Assembly (NCBI RefSeq): GCF_003268855.1
Contig: NZ_QLSZ01000004.1
Location: 1 to 64,000 of the forward strand
From: Flavobacterium aciduliphilum
GTDB lineage: Bacteria; Bacteroidota; Bacteroidia; Flavobacteriales; Flavobacteriaceae
Length of the DNA: 64,000 nt
Direction of reading: 5' to 3'
Numbering within the stretch: the first letter of the stretch is position 1; every line of letters begins with the position of its first letter. A model generated the notes under the pieces. That model worked only from the letters and a program-made list of their open reading frames with translations. It made no database searches and was not told the origin of the DNA. Shown piece after piece: positions 1 through 8,242 of the stretch. The position numbers and the translations under genes are program-made.

Positions 1-375
1 GCTGAATAGCCTCTTGGCGCTGATGTTAAACAGAACGTTGCTGTTCCATTATCATAACCATCAGCATCGGTATCTACATAATACATCGCGCCTACATGAA
101 TAGCTCCATTTGAATCATCACAATCTGTATTGTTTACAGAATATCCTGTTGGGGCTGTTGAAGCATCAACAGCACACAAAGTTACTGCGCTTCCTGCTCC
201 ATAACCATCAGCATCTGTATCCGCATAGAACGAATACGTTGCATGCATACTAGCATCTGAATCGTTACAGTCAGTATTATTTATTACATAACCTATAGGT
301 TGTGTACAAGCCTGTTGTGTTATTAATGTATTTCCATATCCATCATCGTCGACATCGGCATAATACATTCTGCTA
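1..375 (-). repeat. MopE-type acidic metal-binding-like repeats
   Basis: At least three consecutive units of about 40-45 residues read YYxDxDxDGYG ... GYxxNxxDCxDSx. This pattern matches the putative metal-binding MopE repeat and resembles thrombospondin type 3 calcium-binding repeats. The Asp-rich DxDxDGYG loops would be the ligand positions. The last unit is cut by the window edge, so the full number is unknown. Confidence 0.75.
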
Positions 376-3300
376 CTAATAATGTTCAATACCAATGTCT
401 TATAGTCAGTACACCCAGATGCATTAGTACTTGTATAATTATAGGTTCCGCTACTAGTATACGTTTGACCATTTACTGACCAAGTATAACTATCACAAGC
501 TGTTATTGACTCACTCGATGATGTACTATTGTTGATTGTTAACACTAATGTCTTAACATCAGTGCATCCTGAAGCATTGGTACTTGTATAAGTATAGGTT
601 CCGCTACTAGTATACGTTTGACCATTTACTGACCAAGTATAACTATCGCAGGAAGTTACCGATTGGCTTGAAGATGTAGCCAGAGTGTCTTGGGTAATAA
701 TACTATTTACTATTGTACTACACCCACTTGCATTGGTAACTGTAACTGTATATGTACCTTCAGAAGTAACCTCCAGAGTATCTGTAGATCCAATAATCGT
801 TGAACCATTTGACCATGAGTAAGTCGTTCCTCCAGTTGCAGTAAGGTTTATTGAAGGAATTAAACAAGTTATTTTGCTAACGCCAGTATTGTTATTAATT
901 ACTGCGTTGGGTAATGCATTAACAACAATATTTTTTGATACAGATGCATTTGGACAGCCTCCAACTCCATTTAAAGAATACGTAATAACAGTTGTTCCTG
1001 AAGAAAGACCAGTTGCAACTCCTGAACTATTAATAGTTACTAGAGAAGGATTTAAAGAAGTCCATGAACCTCCTGATGTTCCATTAGTAGAAAAAGTGGT
1101 TAATCCACCCACACATATAGCGTCATTTCCTGATAGTACTCCGGTATCTTTAGGAGCTGTAACATTAATCGCTCCTGATATATTTGAATACGTTGTTCCA
1201 CATGAATCAGTAACAACACAATAATAATAAGTAGTTCCTGCAGAGGTATTCTGAGGTGTAAAAGTAGCTAAAGTTGCTCCCTCAATACTAGTTGCTCCAC
1301 TATAACTACTTGTGGAATTGCGATACCACTGGTAAGTTAATCCATTTCCACTAGCCGAAATACTCAAATTATTTGGCGCAGCTCCAACACATATATTTTG
1401 ATTAGATGTTGCTGGTTGCGTTGTTATAATTGGATTATTTAATGTTAAACTATTAAAAAATAAATCATAATTTGGACCTGAACCCGCTCCAGCATTAAAT
1501 AAACGAATTTGTGCAGGGCGCTGCCCTCCAGATTGTGTTAGAAAGGTTCTTCCTGAAAAAGTAACTGTAGCGCCTGCCTTTGTTTTTATTGTTATAGAAT
1601 AGGTGTTAACTCCTGTATAAGTGATTGCAACGTCTAATCCGCCACCTGTATATCCTATTGTGGAATTAAAACCGATGACACTATCATTAATAAGGTAATT
1701 TGTTTGACCACCAACAAACAACAACTCCATTAAATTTTGTCCTGAATTATTTTGAAGACCAAAACCAATCACTTTTCCAGTATCTATATAACCATTGTCC
1801 ATTGAGAATGAAAGCGTATTTCCTATATTCATTGCTACGGTTCTAAAAGCATTAGCAACATTTGTTCCACCGCGCGCGTACATTCCCCATGAAGTAGTTC
1901 CACCATTATTTATATCAGAACTACCAGTAAAAAAGCCTGCAGTACTTCCTATAGTTGATAAATCCCAAGCACCAAATCCAATTGTATTATCATTTTGCCC
2001 ATTTGTCCATGAGGAAATAGCACTACTTATATTCACTGGAGAGATCGTTAGATTTAATGTCTTAGTATCCGTACACCCTGAGGCATTTGTTCCTACTTTA
2101 GTATAAATCCCGCTTGTTGTATAAGTTTGTCCGTTGGCAGACCAAGTGTAACTTCCACAAGCACTAACAGTTTGATTTGATGAGGTACTGTTATTTATAG
2201 TTAAGTTTAAAGTTTTAACATCGGTACATCCAAAAGCATTAATTGAAGTATAAGCATAAGTACCTGATGAAGTATAAGTAATTCCATTTACTGACCAAGT
2301 ATAACTATCGCAAGCACTAACTGACTGACTCGATGTTGTACTTTTATTTATGGTTAAATTAAGGATCTCTGTATGACATCCGGAAACTACTGAGCGAATA
2401 CCCGATGTAGTATATGTTTGCCCGTTTAATGACCACGTGTAGGTATCACAAGCAACAGCATTTGTTGTATTTGTTGAACTTGGAGTAATCGTTAACTCTA
2501 AAATTTGAGTAGTACAACCCGAAACATAAGTATAAGTACCACTTTGTGTGTAGGTTTGATTGTTTCCACTAGTCCATGTATAACTGTCACATGTAGCTAT
2601 TGATGTAGTATTTGTCGTACTAGGAGTAACTGTTAAAATCAATGTTTTTATATCTGTACACCCTGATGCATTAGTACTTGTATAAGTATAGGTACCTGAT
2701 GTAGTATAGGTTTGTCCATTTACAGACCAAGTATAATTATCACAAGCAGTTACGGTTTGAGTAGATGAGGTGTTACTATTTATGGTTAAGTTTAATGTTT
2801 TAATATCGGTACACCCTGATGCATTTGTAGTTGTATAAGTATAGGTGCCTGATGTAGTATACGTTTGCCCATTTGCAGACCAAGTATAATTATCACATGT
2901 TGTTACGGTTTGAGTAGATGAGGTACTGTTATTTATGGTTAAATATAATGTCTGATTTTGTGAACATCCAGCTGTATTAGTCCCAGCAAAAACATACGTG
3001 CCTGAGTTAGTGTAGGTTTGACCATTTACAGACCAAGTATAACTATCACATGCAGTAATAGTTTGGCTTGAAGGTGTACTAGCAAATAGTGTCAATTCTA
3101 GTGTTTTGGTATCACACCCTGAAACAAAAGAATATGTTCCACTTTGAGAATAAGTTACACCATTTACAGACCATGTATAGGTATCACAAGCTGAAACTGT
3201 TGTAGTACTATTAGCAACAGGAGTAATTGTTAAATTTAATATTTTAGTATCACATCCATTGACCGAAGTATAGATACCACTTGAAGTATACGTTTGCCCA

Positions 3301-4844
3301 TTAGCCGTCCAAGTATAACTACCACAAGCAGCCACAGTACTTGAACTACTCGTACTTGGAGTAATTGTCAAGTTAAGTATTTTTGTATCACATCCATTAA
3401 CATAAGTGTAGGTTCCACTTGTAGTATAGGTCTGACCATTAAGTGACCATGTATAAGAATCACAAGCTGATATTGTCTGACTAGATGAAGTGTTGCTGTT
3501 AATAGTAACAGCAATTGTAGAACTATTTGTACATCCTGAACTATTTAAAGAGTAGGTAATTATTGCAGATCCAACACCTGTTCCTGTTACCACTCCCGAA
3601 GCATTAACAGAAGCCACACTAGTGTTTGATGAAGACCATGTCCCTCCTGAAGTCCCATTAGTTGTAAAGGAACTTGTACCATTCAAACAAAAAGATTGCA
3701 AACCATTCAAGGTTCCGGTATTGGGCAATGCATTAACTGTAATAGTAAAAGGATAGTTATTACTTGCAATTCCGGAGGTTGAATTTTTAACAGTTAAAAC
3801 ACCGTTGTAGGTACCAGCACTAACTCCAATAGGCACAGATAAAACAATAGGCGAAGAAGGTAATGTTGCGTTTGTAACATTAGCAAATCCTACACTCAAA
3901 GCAGTCGAATCATAAACGATACTGTATTGATTTGGGCTATTAGTTGTTGCACTGTACGAGAGACTAGCAGTAGCAACACCTTTACAAATTGAAGGACTTG
4001 AACCTAAAGTTATTGTTGGCGCTGGTGCTAAAGCAGTAACTTTTTGACCAGAACTGTAATACGACCAATTCTCAGAATAAAAATAATAATCATAATTTGT
4101 TGACGCCGTCACGGGGTTTGTTGACGCCGTACCCGTACCAGTAGCATAAACAACCGTTCCTAATCCTATTGAACTGTTTAAAGCATAACTCGTACCATTT
4201 ACAGGTGAGGTCGGAACAGCATCTTTTGGATATCTAACTATCATTACATTGTAATTTGTGCTACCTCCTGTAAATCTTGTCCAACTTAAACTCGCCGTTG
4301 TACCAGAAATAGATGCTGAGCAAGAGGTTGGATTCCCTAGCGCACTAACGTTGTAATAAGGACAACTTTTAGTTGATGTACTTGCAGTTAATGTTGTTTC
4401 ATTTGTCCATCCTCCTTCGTCGGCATAGGTGTAGGTATCACCTGAATTTGCTTTAGCTCTACCTACAACAAACCAAGTCCCTGTAGCAGTAAATTGGATA
4501 CCTCCAATGTTTCTCTGAACTCTTTTATTTGAACCGGTCCCATCTTGATACCAAGCTGCATCAGCCCAATTCCATCCGGTAGTGCCGTCAGAATTTTGCC
4601 CAAGTCCTACCATAGAGGAATTCCAAGATATTTGACCAATTTCAAATTGAAAATAGGTATTAGCAGGAATTTTATCTCCAAGATAATAATTAGCTATAGG
4701 TCTTCCTGTGGTCAATGGATTAACCCATATCTGAGCTTTAATTGCAAAGCTAATTAGGAAGAACAATAAAGATAAAACTTTTTTTAGTTTTATCTTTAGA
4801 TTAGAATCGTAAGAAAACAAAAAAACAGAATTATTTTTTTTCAT
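1..4844 (-). CDS. Giant repetitive secreted/cell-surface protein (C-terminus outside window)
   Basis: One uninterrupted reading frame runs from an ATG at 4844 through the left window edge, so at least 1,614 residues are seen and the end is missing. A hydrophobic segment ending SFAIKAQ (about residues 20-38) looks like a signal peptide. After it come a lectin- or sandwich-like N-terminal part, an FN3-like stretch (about 4040-4350), a BIG_2-like Ig domain (about 3510-3730), ten tandem repeats of 46-51 residues, a ~200-residue jelly-roll-like insert (about 1435-2040), more Ig-like domains, two further repeats, and MopE-type acidic repeats at the edge. Such proteins in Bacteroidota are usually type IX-secreted adhesins or filaments, but the C-terminal sorting domain that would prove this is not in view. 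It is probably monocistronic. Gene and secretion are well supported; the exact role is not. Confidence 0.9.
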   Translation of the reverse strand, partial: MKKNNSVFLFSYDSNLKIKLKKVLSLLFFLISFAIKAQIWVNPLTTGRPIANYYLGDKIPANTYFQFEIGQISWNSSMVGLGQNSDGTTGWNWADAAWYQDGTGSNKRVQRNIGGIQFTATGTWFVVGRAKANSGDTYTYADEGGWTNETTLTASTSTKSCPYYNVSALGNPTSCSASISGTTASLSWTRFTGGSTNYNVMIVRYPKDAVPTSPVNGTSYALNSSIGLGTVVYATGTGTASTNPVTASTNYDYYFYSENWSYYSSGQKVTALAPAPTITLGSSPSICKGVATASLSYSATTNSPNQYSIVYDSTALSVGFANVTNATLPSSPIVLSVPIGVSAGTYNGVLTVKNSTSGIASNNYPFTITVNALPNTGTLNGLQSFCLNGTSSFTTNGTSGGTWSSSNTSVASVNASGVVTGTGVGSAIITYSLNSSGCTNSSTIAVTINSNTSSSQTISACDSYTWSLNGQTYTTSGTYTYVNGCDTKILNLTITPSTSSSSTVAACGSYTWTANGQTYTSSGIYTSVNGCDTKILNLTITPVANSTTTVSACDTYTWSVNGVTYSQSGTYSFVSGCDTKTLELTLFASTPSSQTITACDSYTWSVNGQTYTNSGTYVFAGTNTAGCSQNQTLYLTINNSTSSTQTVTTCDNYTWSANGQTYTTSGTYTYTTTNASGCTDIKTLNLTINSNTSSTQTVTACDNYTWSVNGQTYTTSGTYTYTSTNASGCTDIKTLILTVTPSTTNTTSIATCDSYTWTSGNNQTYTQSGTYTYVSGCTTQILELTITPSSTNTTNAVACDTYTWSLNGQTYTTSGIRSVVSGCHTEILNLTINKSTTSSQSVSACDSYTWSVNGITYTSSGTYAYTSINAFGCTDVKTLNLTINNSTSSNQTVSACGSYTWSANGQTYTTSGIYTKVGTNASGCTDTKTLNLTISPVNISSAISSWTNGQNDNTIGFGAWDLSTIGSTAGFFTGSSDINNGGTTSWGMYARGGTNVANAFRTVAMNIGNTLSFSMDNGYIDTGKVIGFGLQNNSGQNLMELLFVGGQTNYLINDSVIGFNSTIGYTGGGLDVAITYTGVNTYSITIKTKAGATVTFSGRTFLTQSGGQRPAQIRLFNAGAGSGPNYDLFFNSLTLNNPIITTQPATSNQNICVGAAPNNLSISASGNGLTYQWYRNSTSSYSGATSIEGATLATFTPQNTSAGTTYYYCVVTDSCGTTYSNISGAINVTAPKDTGVLSGNDAICVGGLTTFSTNGTSGGSWTSLNPSLVTINSSGVATGLSSGTTVITYSLNGVGGCPNASVSKNIVVNALPNAVINNNTGVSKITCLIPSINLTATGGTTYSWSNGSTIIGSTDTLEVTSEGTYTVTVTNASGCSTIVNSIITQDTLATSSSQSVTSCDSYTWSVNGQTYTSSGTYTYTSTNASGCTDVKTLVLTINNSTSSSESITACDSYTWSVNGQTYTSSGTYNYTSTNASGCTDYKTLVLNIISSRMYYADVDDDGYGNTLITQQACTQPIGYVINNTDCNDSDASMHATYSFYADTDADGYGAGSAVTLCAVDASTAPTGYSVNNTDCDDSNGAIHVGAMYYVDTDADGYDNGTATFCLTSAPRGYS
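390..700 (-). repeat. Two-unit tandem repeat (units 11-12 of the surface protein)
   Basis: Two 51-residue units with the signature CDSYTWSVNGQTYTSSGTY followed by NASGCTD. At the DNA level 421-494 and 574-647 are 153 bases (51 codons) apart and differ at only two of 74 positions, which suggests recent duplication or gene conversion. These units belong to the same family as the ten-unit array further upstream in the gene. Confidence 0.85.
2040..3500 (-). repeat. Ten-unit tandem repeat array in the surface protein
   Basis: Ten consecutive units of about 46-51 residues, each with C[DG]xYTWxxNGxTYxxSG and ending LxLTI. Two length classes occur. Short units carry VNGCDTK or VSGCDTK after the TY strand; long units carry TSTNASGCTDIKT. 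Each unit has two cysteines, which could form one disulfide per Ig-like domain (inference). The order is short, short, short, long, long, long, short, short, long, long. This periodic coding repeat explains the antisense open frames here. Confidence 0.85.
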
Positions 4845-4895
4845 AATAAAAATTTTTTATAAAGTGTGTTTTTTATTAAAAAGATTATATAAAAT

Positions 4896-4903
4896 CAAAA
4901 TTA
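4896..4903 (-). promoter_or_regulatory. Possible -7 element of the surface-protein gene
   Basis: The minus strand reads TAATTTTG, matching the Bacteroidota TAnnTTTG -7 consensus, about 52 bases before the ATG. No good -33 TTTG lies at the right distance, so support is partial. A 10-base palindrome AAAACGTTTT at 4939-4948 lies about 36 bases further upstream and could be an operator. The rest of 4845-5004 is AT-rich with nothing else recognised. Confidence 0.35.
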
Positions 4904-5004
4904 ATAAAAAAGCAAAAAAAATACATAAAATATTTACGAAAACGTTTTAGTGTTAATAAATATTTATCATACTTAATAAAAAAACAATCTAGCAACTATC
5001 TGAA

Positions 5005-5439
5005 TTACAGATTTTTTATCACATAGGTCACAATTCCCCATATAATCAATTCATTTTCTTCGGTAACTTTGATGGGAGGATAGTCTTTGTTTTCGGCCAT
5101 GAGGTATACCGCATCGTGTTCGATATGAATTCTTTTTACGGTAAACTCACCATCGATGACACATACCGCGATTTTATGGTTTTGAGGCTCGAGGCTTCGG
5201 TCGATGACCAATATATCACCATCGTCAATACCAGCTCCTATCATAGATGTTCCTGAAGCTTTAGCATAAAAAGTAGCTTCCCTATTTTTTACTAATACGT
5301 TATCCAAACTGATTTTACTTTCGTCAAAATCGGCGGCTGGTGAAGGAAATCCGGCTTTGATACCACTGGAAACAAAAGGAAGTTCTTTAGTGGTATCCAA
5401 ATCGGGAAGAAAGAAAGTAATAGGCTTTTTTAATGGCAT
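5005..5439 (-). CDS. umuD: UmuD-like S24 self-cleaving protease subunit of translesion polymerase
   Basis: A 144-residue protein of the LexA/UmuD S24 family. The self-cleavage site is visible as Ala29-Gly30 within KAGFPSPAAD, matching the Cys-Gly-Phe-Pro-Ser-Pro-Ala context of E. coli UmuD. The catalytic Ser65 lies in SGTSM and the general-base Lys102 in FTVKR; spacing and length fit UmuD. No DNA-binding domain precedes the site, so it is not LexA. After RecA-stimulated cleavage such proteins partner UmuC in DNA polymerase V. The start overlaps the last 10 bases of umuC, implying translational coupling. Here umuD follows umuC, the reverse of the enteric umuDC order. Confidence 0.92.
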   Translation of the reverse strand: MPLKKPITFFLPDLDTTKELPFVSSGIKAGFPSPAADFDESKISLDNVLVKNREATFYAKASGTSMIGAGIDDGDILVIDRSLEPQNHKIAVCVIDGEFTVKRIHIEHDAVYLMAENKDYPPIKVTEENELIIWGIVTYVIKNL

Positions 5440-6695
5440 CTTACGGTAAAAACATCTTTAATATCTGTGGTGTATTTAGGAGATAAATACTTTTGTTTCA
5501 TTTTCCATGTGCGTTGTAAATCTTGATTCCCCAAACGGATTTTGCGTTCTCCAATTTTCTTATGGTAGGCATCGATGACTTCCATGAGTTTTTGATGTCT
5601 GGGGTCTTCTTCTTCAAACAAATGAAATTGTTTTTGTTGTTCAGGGATGATTTGAGTCACAATAACCCCTGCTTTTTTATAAAATTCCCCAGGTTCAAAG
5701 AGATCTTTGAGCAATTGTACGGCAGTAGTGCTCAGAGTGATATTGGAATTGCTGGCAAACGGCAAGGTTGTCATACGGTAAAAACTATAACGCTCACGGT
5801 CGACTTTATGATGATCTTTTCGCAAATAGAGGATGATGCCATGACAACATGATTTTTGTTTGCGCAACTTCTCGGCACAAATGGTAGCAAATGTCGAAAC
5901 GCGTTCTTTCATGTCGTCAAACGTGGTGATGGTTCCATCAAAACTTCGCGTGATGGTGATGTTTTTTTTGTCTTTGGGTTCTTCTATTTCTAATACCGAT
6001 GTTCCTTCGAGTTCCATTTTTAGACGCAAACCCACCACGCCCATTTCTTTCTTAATAAAGGCTTCGTGGTAGGGTTGGATAAAATCAAAAGCGGTTAAAA
6101 TGTGTGTAGCTTTCATTTTTTTGGTTAAACGATACCCAATGCCCCAAACGTCTTCAATTTTAGTCCACTTTAAGGCTTTGATGCGTTTTTCGTCAGTATC
6201 TATCACATAAGAACCCCCTGTCTTTTGTGGAAATTTTCGCGCGATTTTATTGGCTACTTTGGCTAATGCTTTGGTTGGGGCAAATCCTACCGACACAGGA
6301 ATGCTGAGCCATTTCAAGATTCGTTTTCTTATTTGAATCCCACATTCCTGATAATCCGAAAGATTCATTCCATCAAAATTTAGGAAGGCTTCGTCTATGC
6401 TATACACTTCAACCTGTGGTGTAAAGCCTTCCAAAATTTTCATTACACGACTGCTTAGGTCTCCATAAAGAACGTAATTGGATGAAAAAACATGAACCTG
6501 ATGTCGTTTGAGTTCTTCTCGAACTTTAAATTCGGGTCCTCCCATAGGAATACCTAAGGCTTTCACTTCATCGCTTCTCGAAATGATGCAGCCGTCATTA
6601 TTGGACAATATAACAATCGGTTTCCCATTCAAATGTGGCTGGAAAACACGTTCGCACGAGGCGTAAAAATTGTTACAATCGACTAAAGCATACAT
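5430..6695 (-). CDS. umuC: UmuC-like Y-family DNA polymerase (Pol V catalytic subunit)
   Basis: A 421-residue Y-family polymerase. The N-terminal palm motif DCNNFYASCE (residues 6-15) and the second catalytic motif VYSIDEAF contribute the metal-binding Asp and Glu residues. Helix-hairpin-helix residues (IEDVWGIGYR) follow, then the little-finger domain. A pentapeptide QFHLF at residues 356-360 fits the beta-clamp-binding consensus QLxLF. It performs error-prone lesion bypass with UmuD'. It is the first gene of a two-gene operon with umuD overlapping its end. SOS control is expected from the family, but I could not identify a LexA box upstream. Confidence 0.94.
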   Translation of the reverse strand: MYALVDCNNFYASCERVFQPHLNGKPIVILSNNDGCIISRSDEVKALGIPMGGPEFKVREELKRHQVHVFSSNYVLYGDLSSRVMKILEGFTPQVEVYSIDEAFLNFDGMNLSDYQECGIQIRKRILKWLSIPVSVGFAPTKALAKVANKIARKFPQKTGGSYVIDTDEKRIKALKWTKIEDVWGIGYRLTKKMKATHILTAFDFIQPYHEAFIKKEMGVVGLRLKMELEGTSVLEIEEPKDKKNITITRSFDGTITTFDDMKERVSTFATICAEKLRKQKSCCHGIILYLRKDHHKVDRERYSFYRMTTLPFASNSNITLSTTAVQLLKDLFEPGEFYKKAGVIVTQIIPEQQKQFHLFEEEDPRHQKLMEVIDAYHKKIGERKIRLGNQDLQRTWKMKQKYLSPKYTTDIKDVFTVRCH

Positions 6696-6750
6696 GCGAT
6701 AAAATTACAAAAAACTAAAAAAGGCAAGTGTTAAATGTGATCGATTGTTG

Positions 6751-6786
6751 ATAAATAAAAAAACCACCAAAAGCAATTTTGATGGT
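6751..6786 (-). terminator. Rho-independent terminator after nuoN
   Basis: The minus strand carries arms ACCATCAAAA and TTTTGGTGGT around a TTGC loop, with one G-T wobble, followed by a run of seven T. It sits 22 bases after the nuoN stop and closes the nuo operon before umuC. Confidence 0.75.
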
Positions 6787-6808
6787 CGTTCTCTATATAA
6801 AAAGGAGG

Positions 6809-8185
6809 TTAGTTCAATAAATCGGTAATCACATTGGGATGCATTCCAATTACAAGGTTAATTAGAATGGAAATCACACCAACAGCATAATACACAAAAG
6901 GAATGTTTTGAGTCGTTTCTTGAGTCTCTTTAGTGTACATCGCAAGAATCAATTTGAAGTAGTACCCCACACTGATAATTGAATTAATTACTCCTGCAAT
7001 GACTACTACCAAATAGCCCGCTTGTATGGTTTGTGTAAACAGATTGAATTTAGCAAAAAAACCAGCAAATATTGGGATTCCTGCCATAGACAGCAAGGCA
7101 GCTGTAAGTACCGCAGCCAATAACGGATTGGATCTCCCTAAACCATTAAAATGGCTTATGTTTTCGTTGTCTTTGTTTTTGGTTACAGCAATAATTACCG
7201 CAAAAGCGGCCATCCCTGCCAAGGCATACGCATACGTGTAATAACATAAATTAGATGCGGCATTGGCAATGCTTAACACCGTCATCAACATGAAACCGGC
7301 ATGAGAAATCCCTGAAAAAGCCAACATACGCTTTACATTCTCTTGGCGTAATGCCATGATATTTCCTACCGTCATGGAAAGAATGGAAACGGTAACGATA
7401 ATATTTTGAAATTGAATTGTCGGGAACAAATTCATCGCGGCTAACAATTTGTATAGTGCGGCAAATGCGACTACTTTAGCTAAAGTACTCATCGTCGCAG
7501 TAACTAGAGACGGTGAACCTTCATATACATCGGGAGCCCAAAAATGGAATGGTACCGCAGCTATTTTAAACAACATTCCGATAGTGATTAACGAAACGCC
7601 AATGGAAAACCAGATGGCTTTATCTAAAGCTCCTGAAAACTCGCTAATTTCTTTTAAGTCGAAGGTTCCAAAAGTTCCATATATCAAGCAAATTCCGAAA
7701 AGAATAAATCCAGAAGCAAAGGATCCCATTAAGAAATATTTCATTCCTGCTTCGTTACTTTTAATGTCCAAACGACTACTTCCTGCCAAGGTATATAACG
7801 CTATTGAAAGGGTTTCAATTCCAAGAAAATACATGGATAAATTAGCAAACGAGACCATAGCCACAGCACCTGCTAAAAGGAACACTTTGATGGCTACATA
7901 ATCAGATATCTTGGTTTGATGTTCTTTGTACACATCATGACTCATGGCTACCAAAAAAACAGTCAATAGGATAAACAAGGACGAATATGTTTTAGCGTAA
8001 TTATCAGCAAAAATCATCGTGTTGTAGTCGCTACTTAATTCTCCTAATGAATAAAGATTCAATGTAGAACCAAGAATTCCTAACAAACCCAAAACCGTTA
8101 CGGGTACAAGTGCTTTTCTAAGGTTAAAAATTTCGGCAATTAAACAAAAAACGCCTAGTGCTGTTATTGCTATTAGTGTAATCAT
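6809..8185 (-). CDS. nuoN: NADH-quinone oxidoreductase subunit N
   Basis: A 458-residue, very hydrophobic antiporter-like membrane subunit of complex I with about 14 predicted helices. Key proton-channel residues are visible: Glu124 in FLGIETLS and Lys207 in GMLFKIAAVPFHFW, the latter in the broken-helix motif shared by NuoL, NuoM and NuoN. It forms one of the proton-pumping channels in the inner membrane. It is the last gene of the nuo operon, separated from nuoM by a 57-base spacer holding a tandem AGGATTT word, and followed by a hairpin terminator. Length is normal for the family. Confidence 0.96.
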   Translation of the reverse strand: MITLIAITALGVFCLIAEIFNLRKALVPVTVLGLLGILGSTLNLYSLGELSSDYNTMIFADNYAKTYSSLFILLTVFLVAMSHDVYKEHQTKISDYVAIKVFLLAGAVAMVSFANLSMYFLGIETLSIALYTLAGSSRLDIKSNEAGMKYFLMGSFASGFILFGICLIYGTFGTFDLKEISEFSGALDKAIWFSIGVSLITIGMLFKIAAVPFHFWAPDVYEGSPSLVTATMSTLAKVVAFAALYKLLAAMNLFPTIQFQNIIVTVSILSMTVGNIMALRQENVKRMLAFSGISHAGFMLMTVLSIANAASNLCYYTYAYALAGMAAFAVIIAVTKNKDNENISHFNGLGRSNPLLAAVLTAALLSMAGIPIFAGFFAKFNLFTQTIQAGYLVVVIAGVINSIISVGYYFKLILAMYTKETQETTQNIPFVYYAVGVISILINLVIGMHPNVITDLLN

Positions 8186-8242
8186 TTTTATTTAGGATTT
8201 AGGATTTAAAAGTTTAGTATCAACCTTCAATTCCAAAATTAT

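Noticed and set aside
874..2106. Plus-strand frames at 874-1224 and 1795-2106
   Set aside because: They are antisense to the giant surface protein, whose repeats leave accidental open frames on the other strand.
390..3500. Regularly spaced repeats that could suggest a CRISPR array
   Set aside because: The period is about 140-153 bases, the units are diverged, and they are in frame with one long protein; no cas genes are near.
7449..7901. 150-residue plus-strand frame inside nuoN
   Set aside because: It is a shadow of the nuoN coding sequence; nuoN has all family motifs on the other strand.
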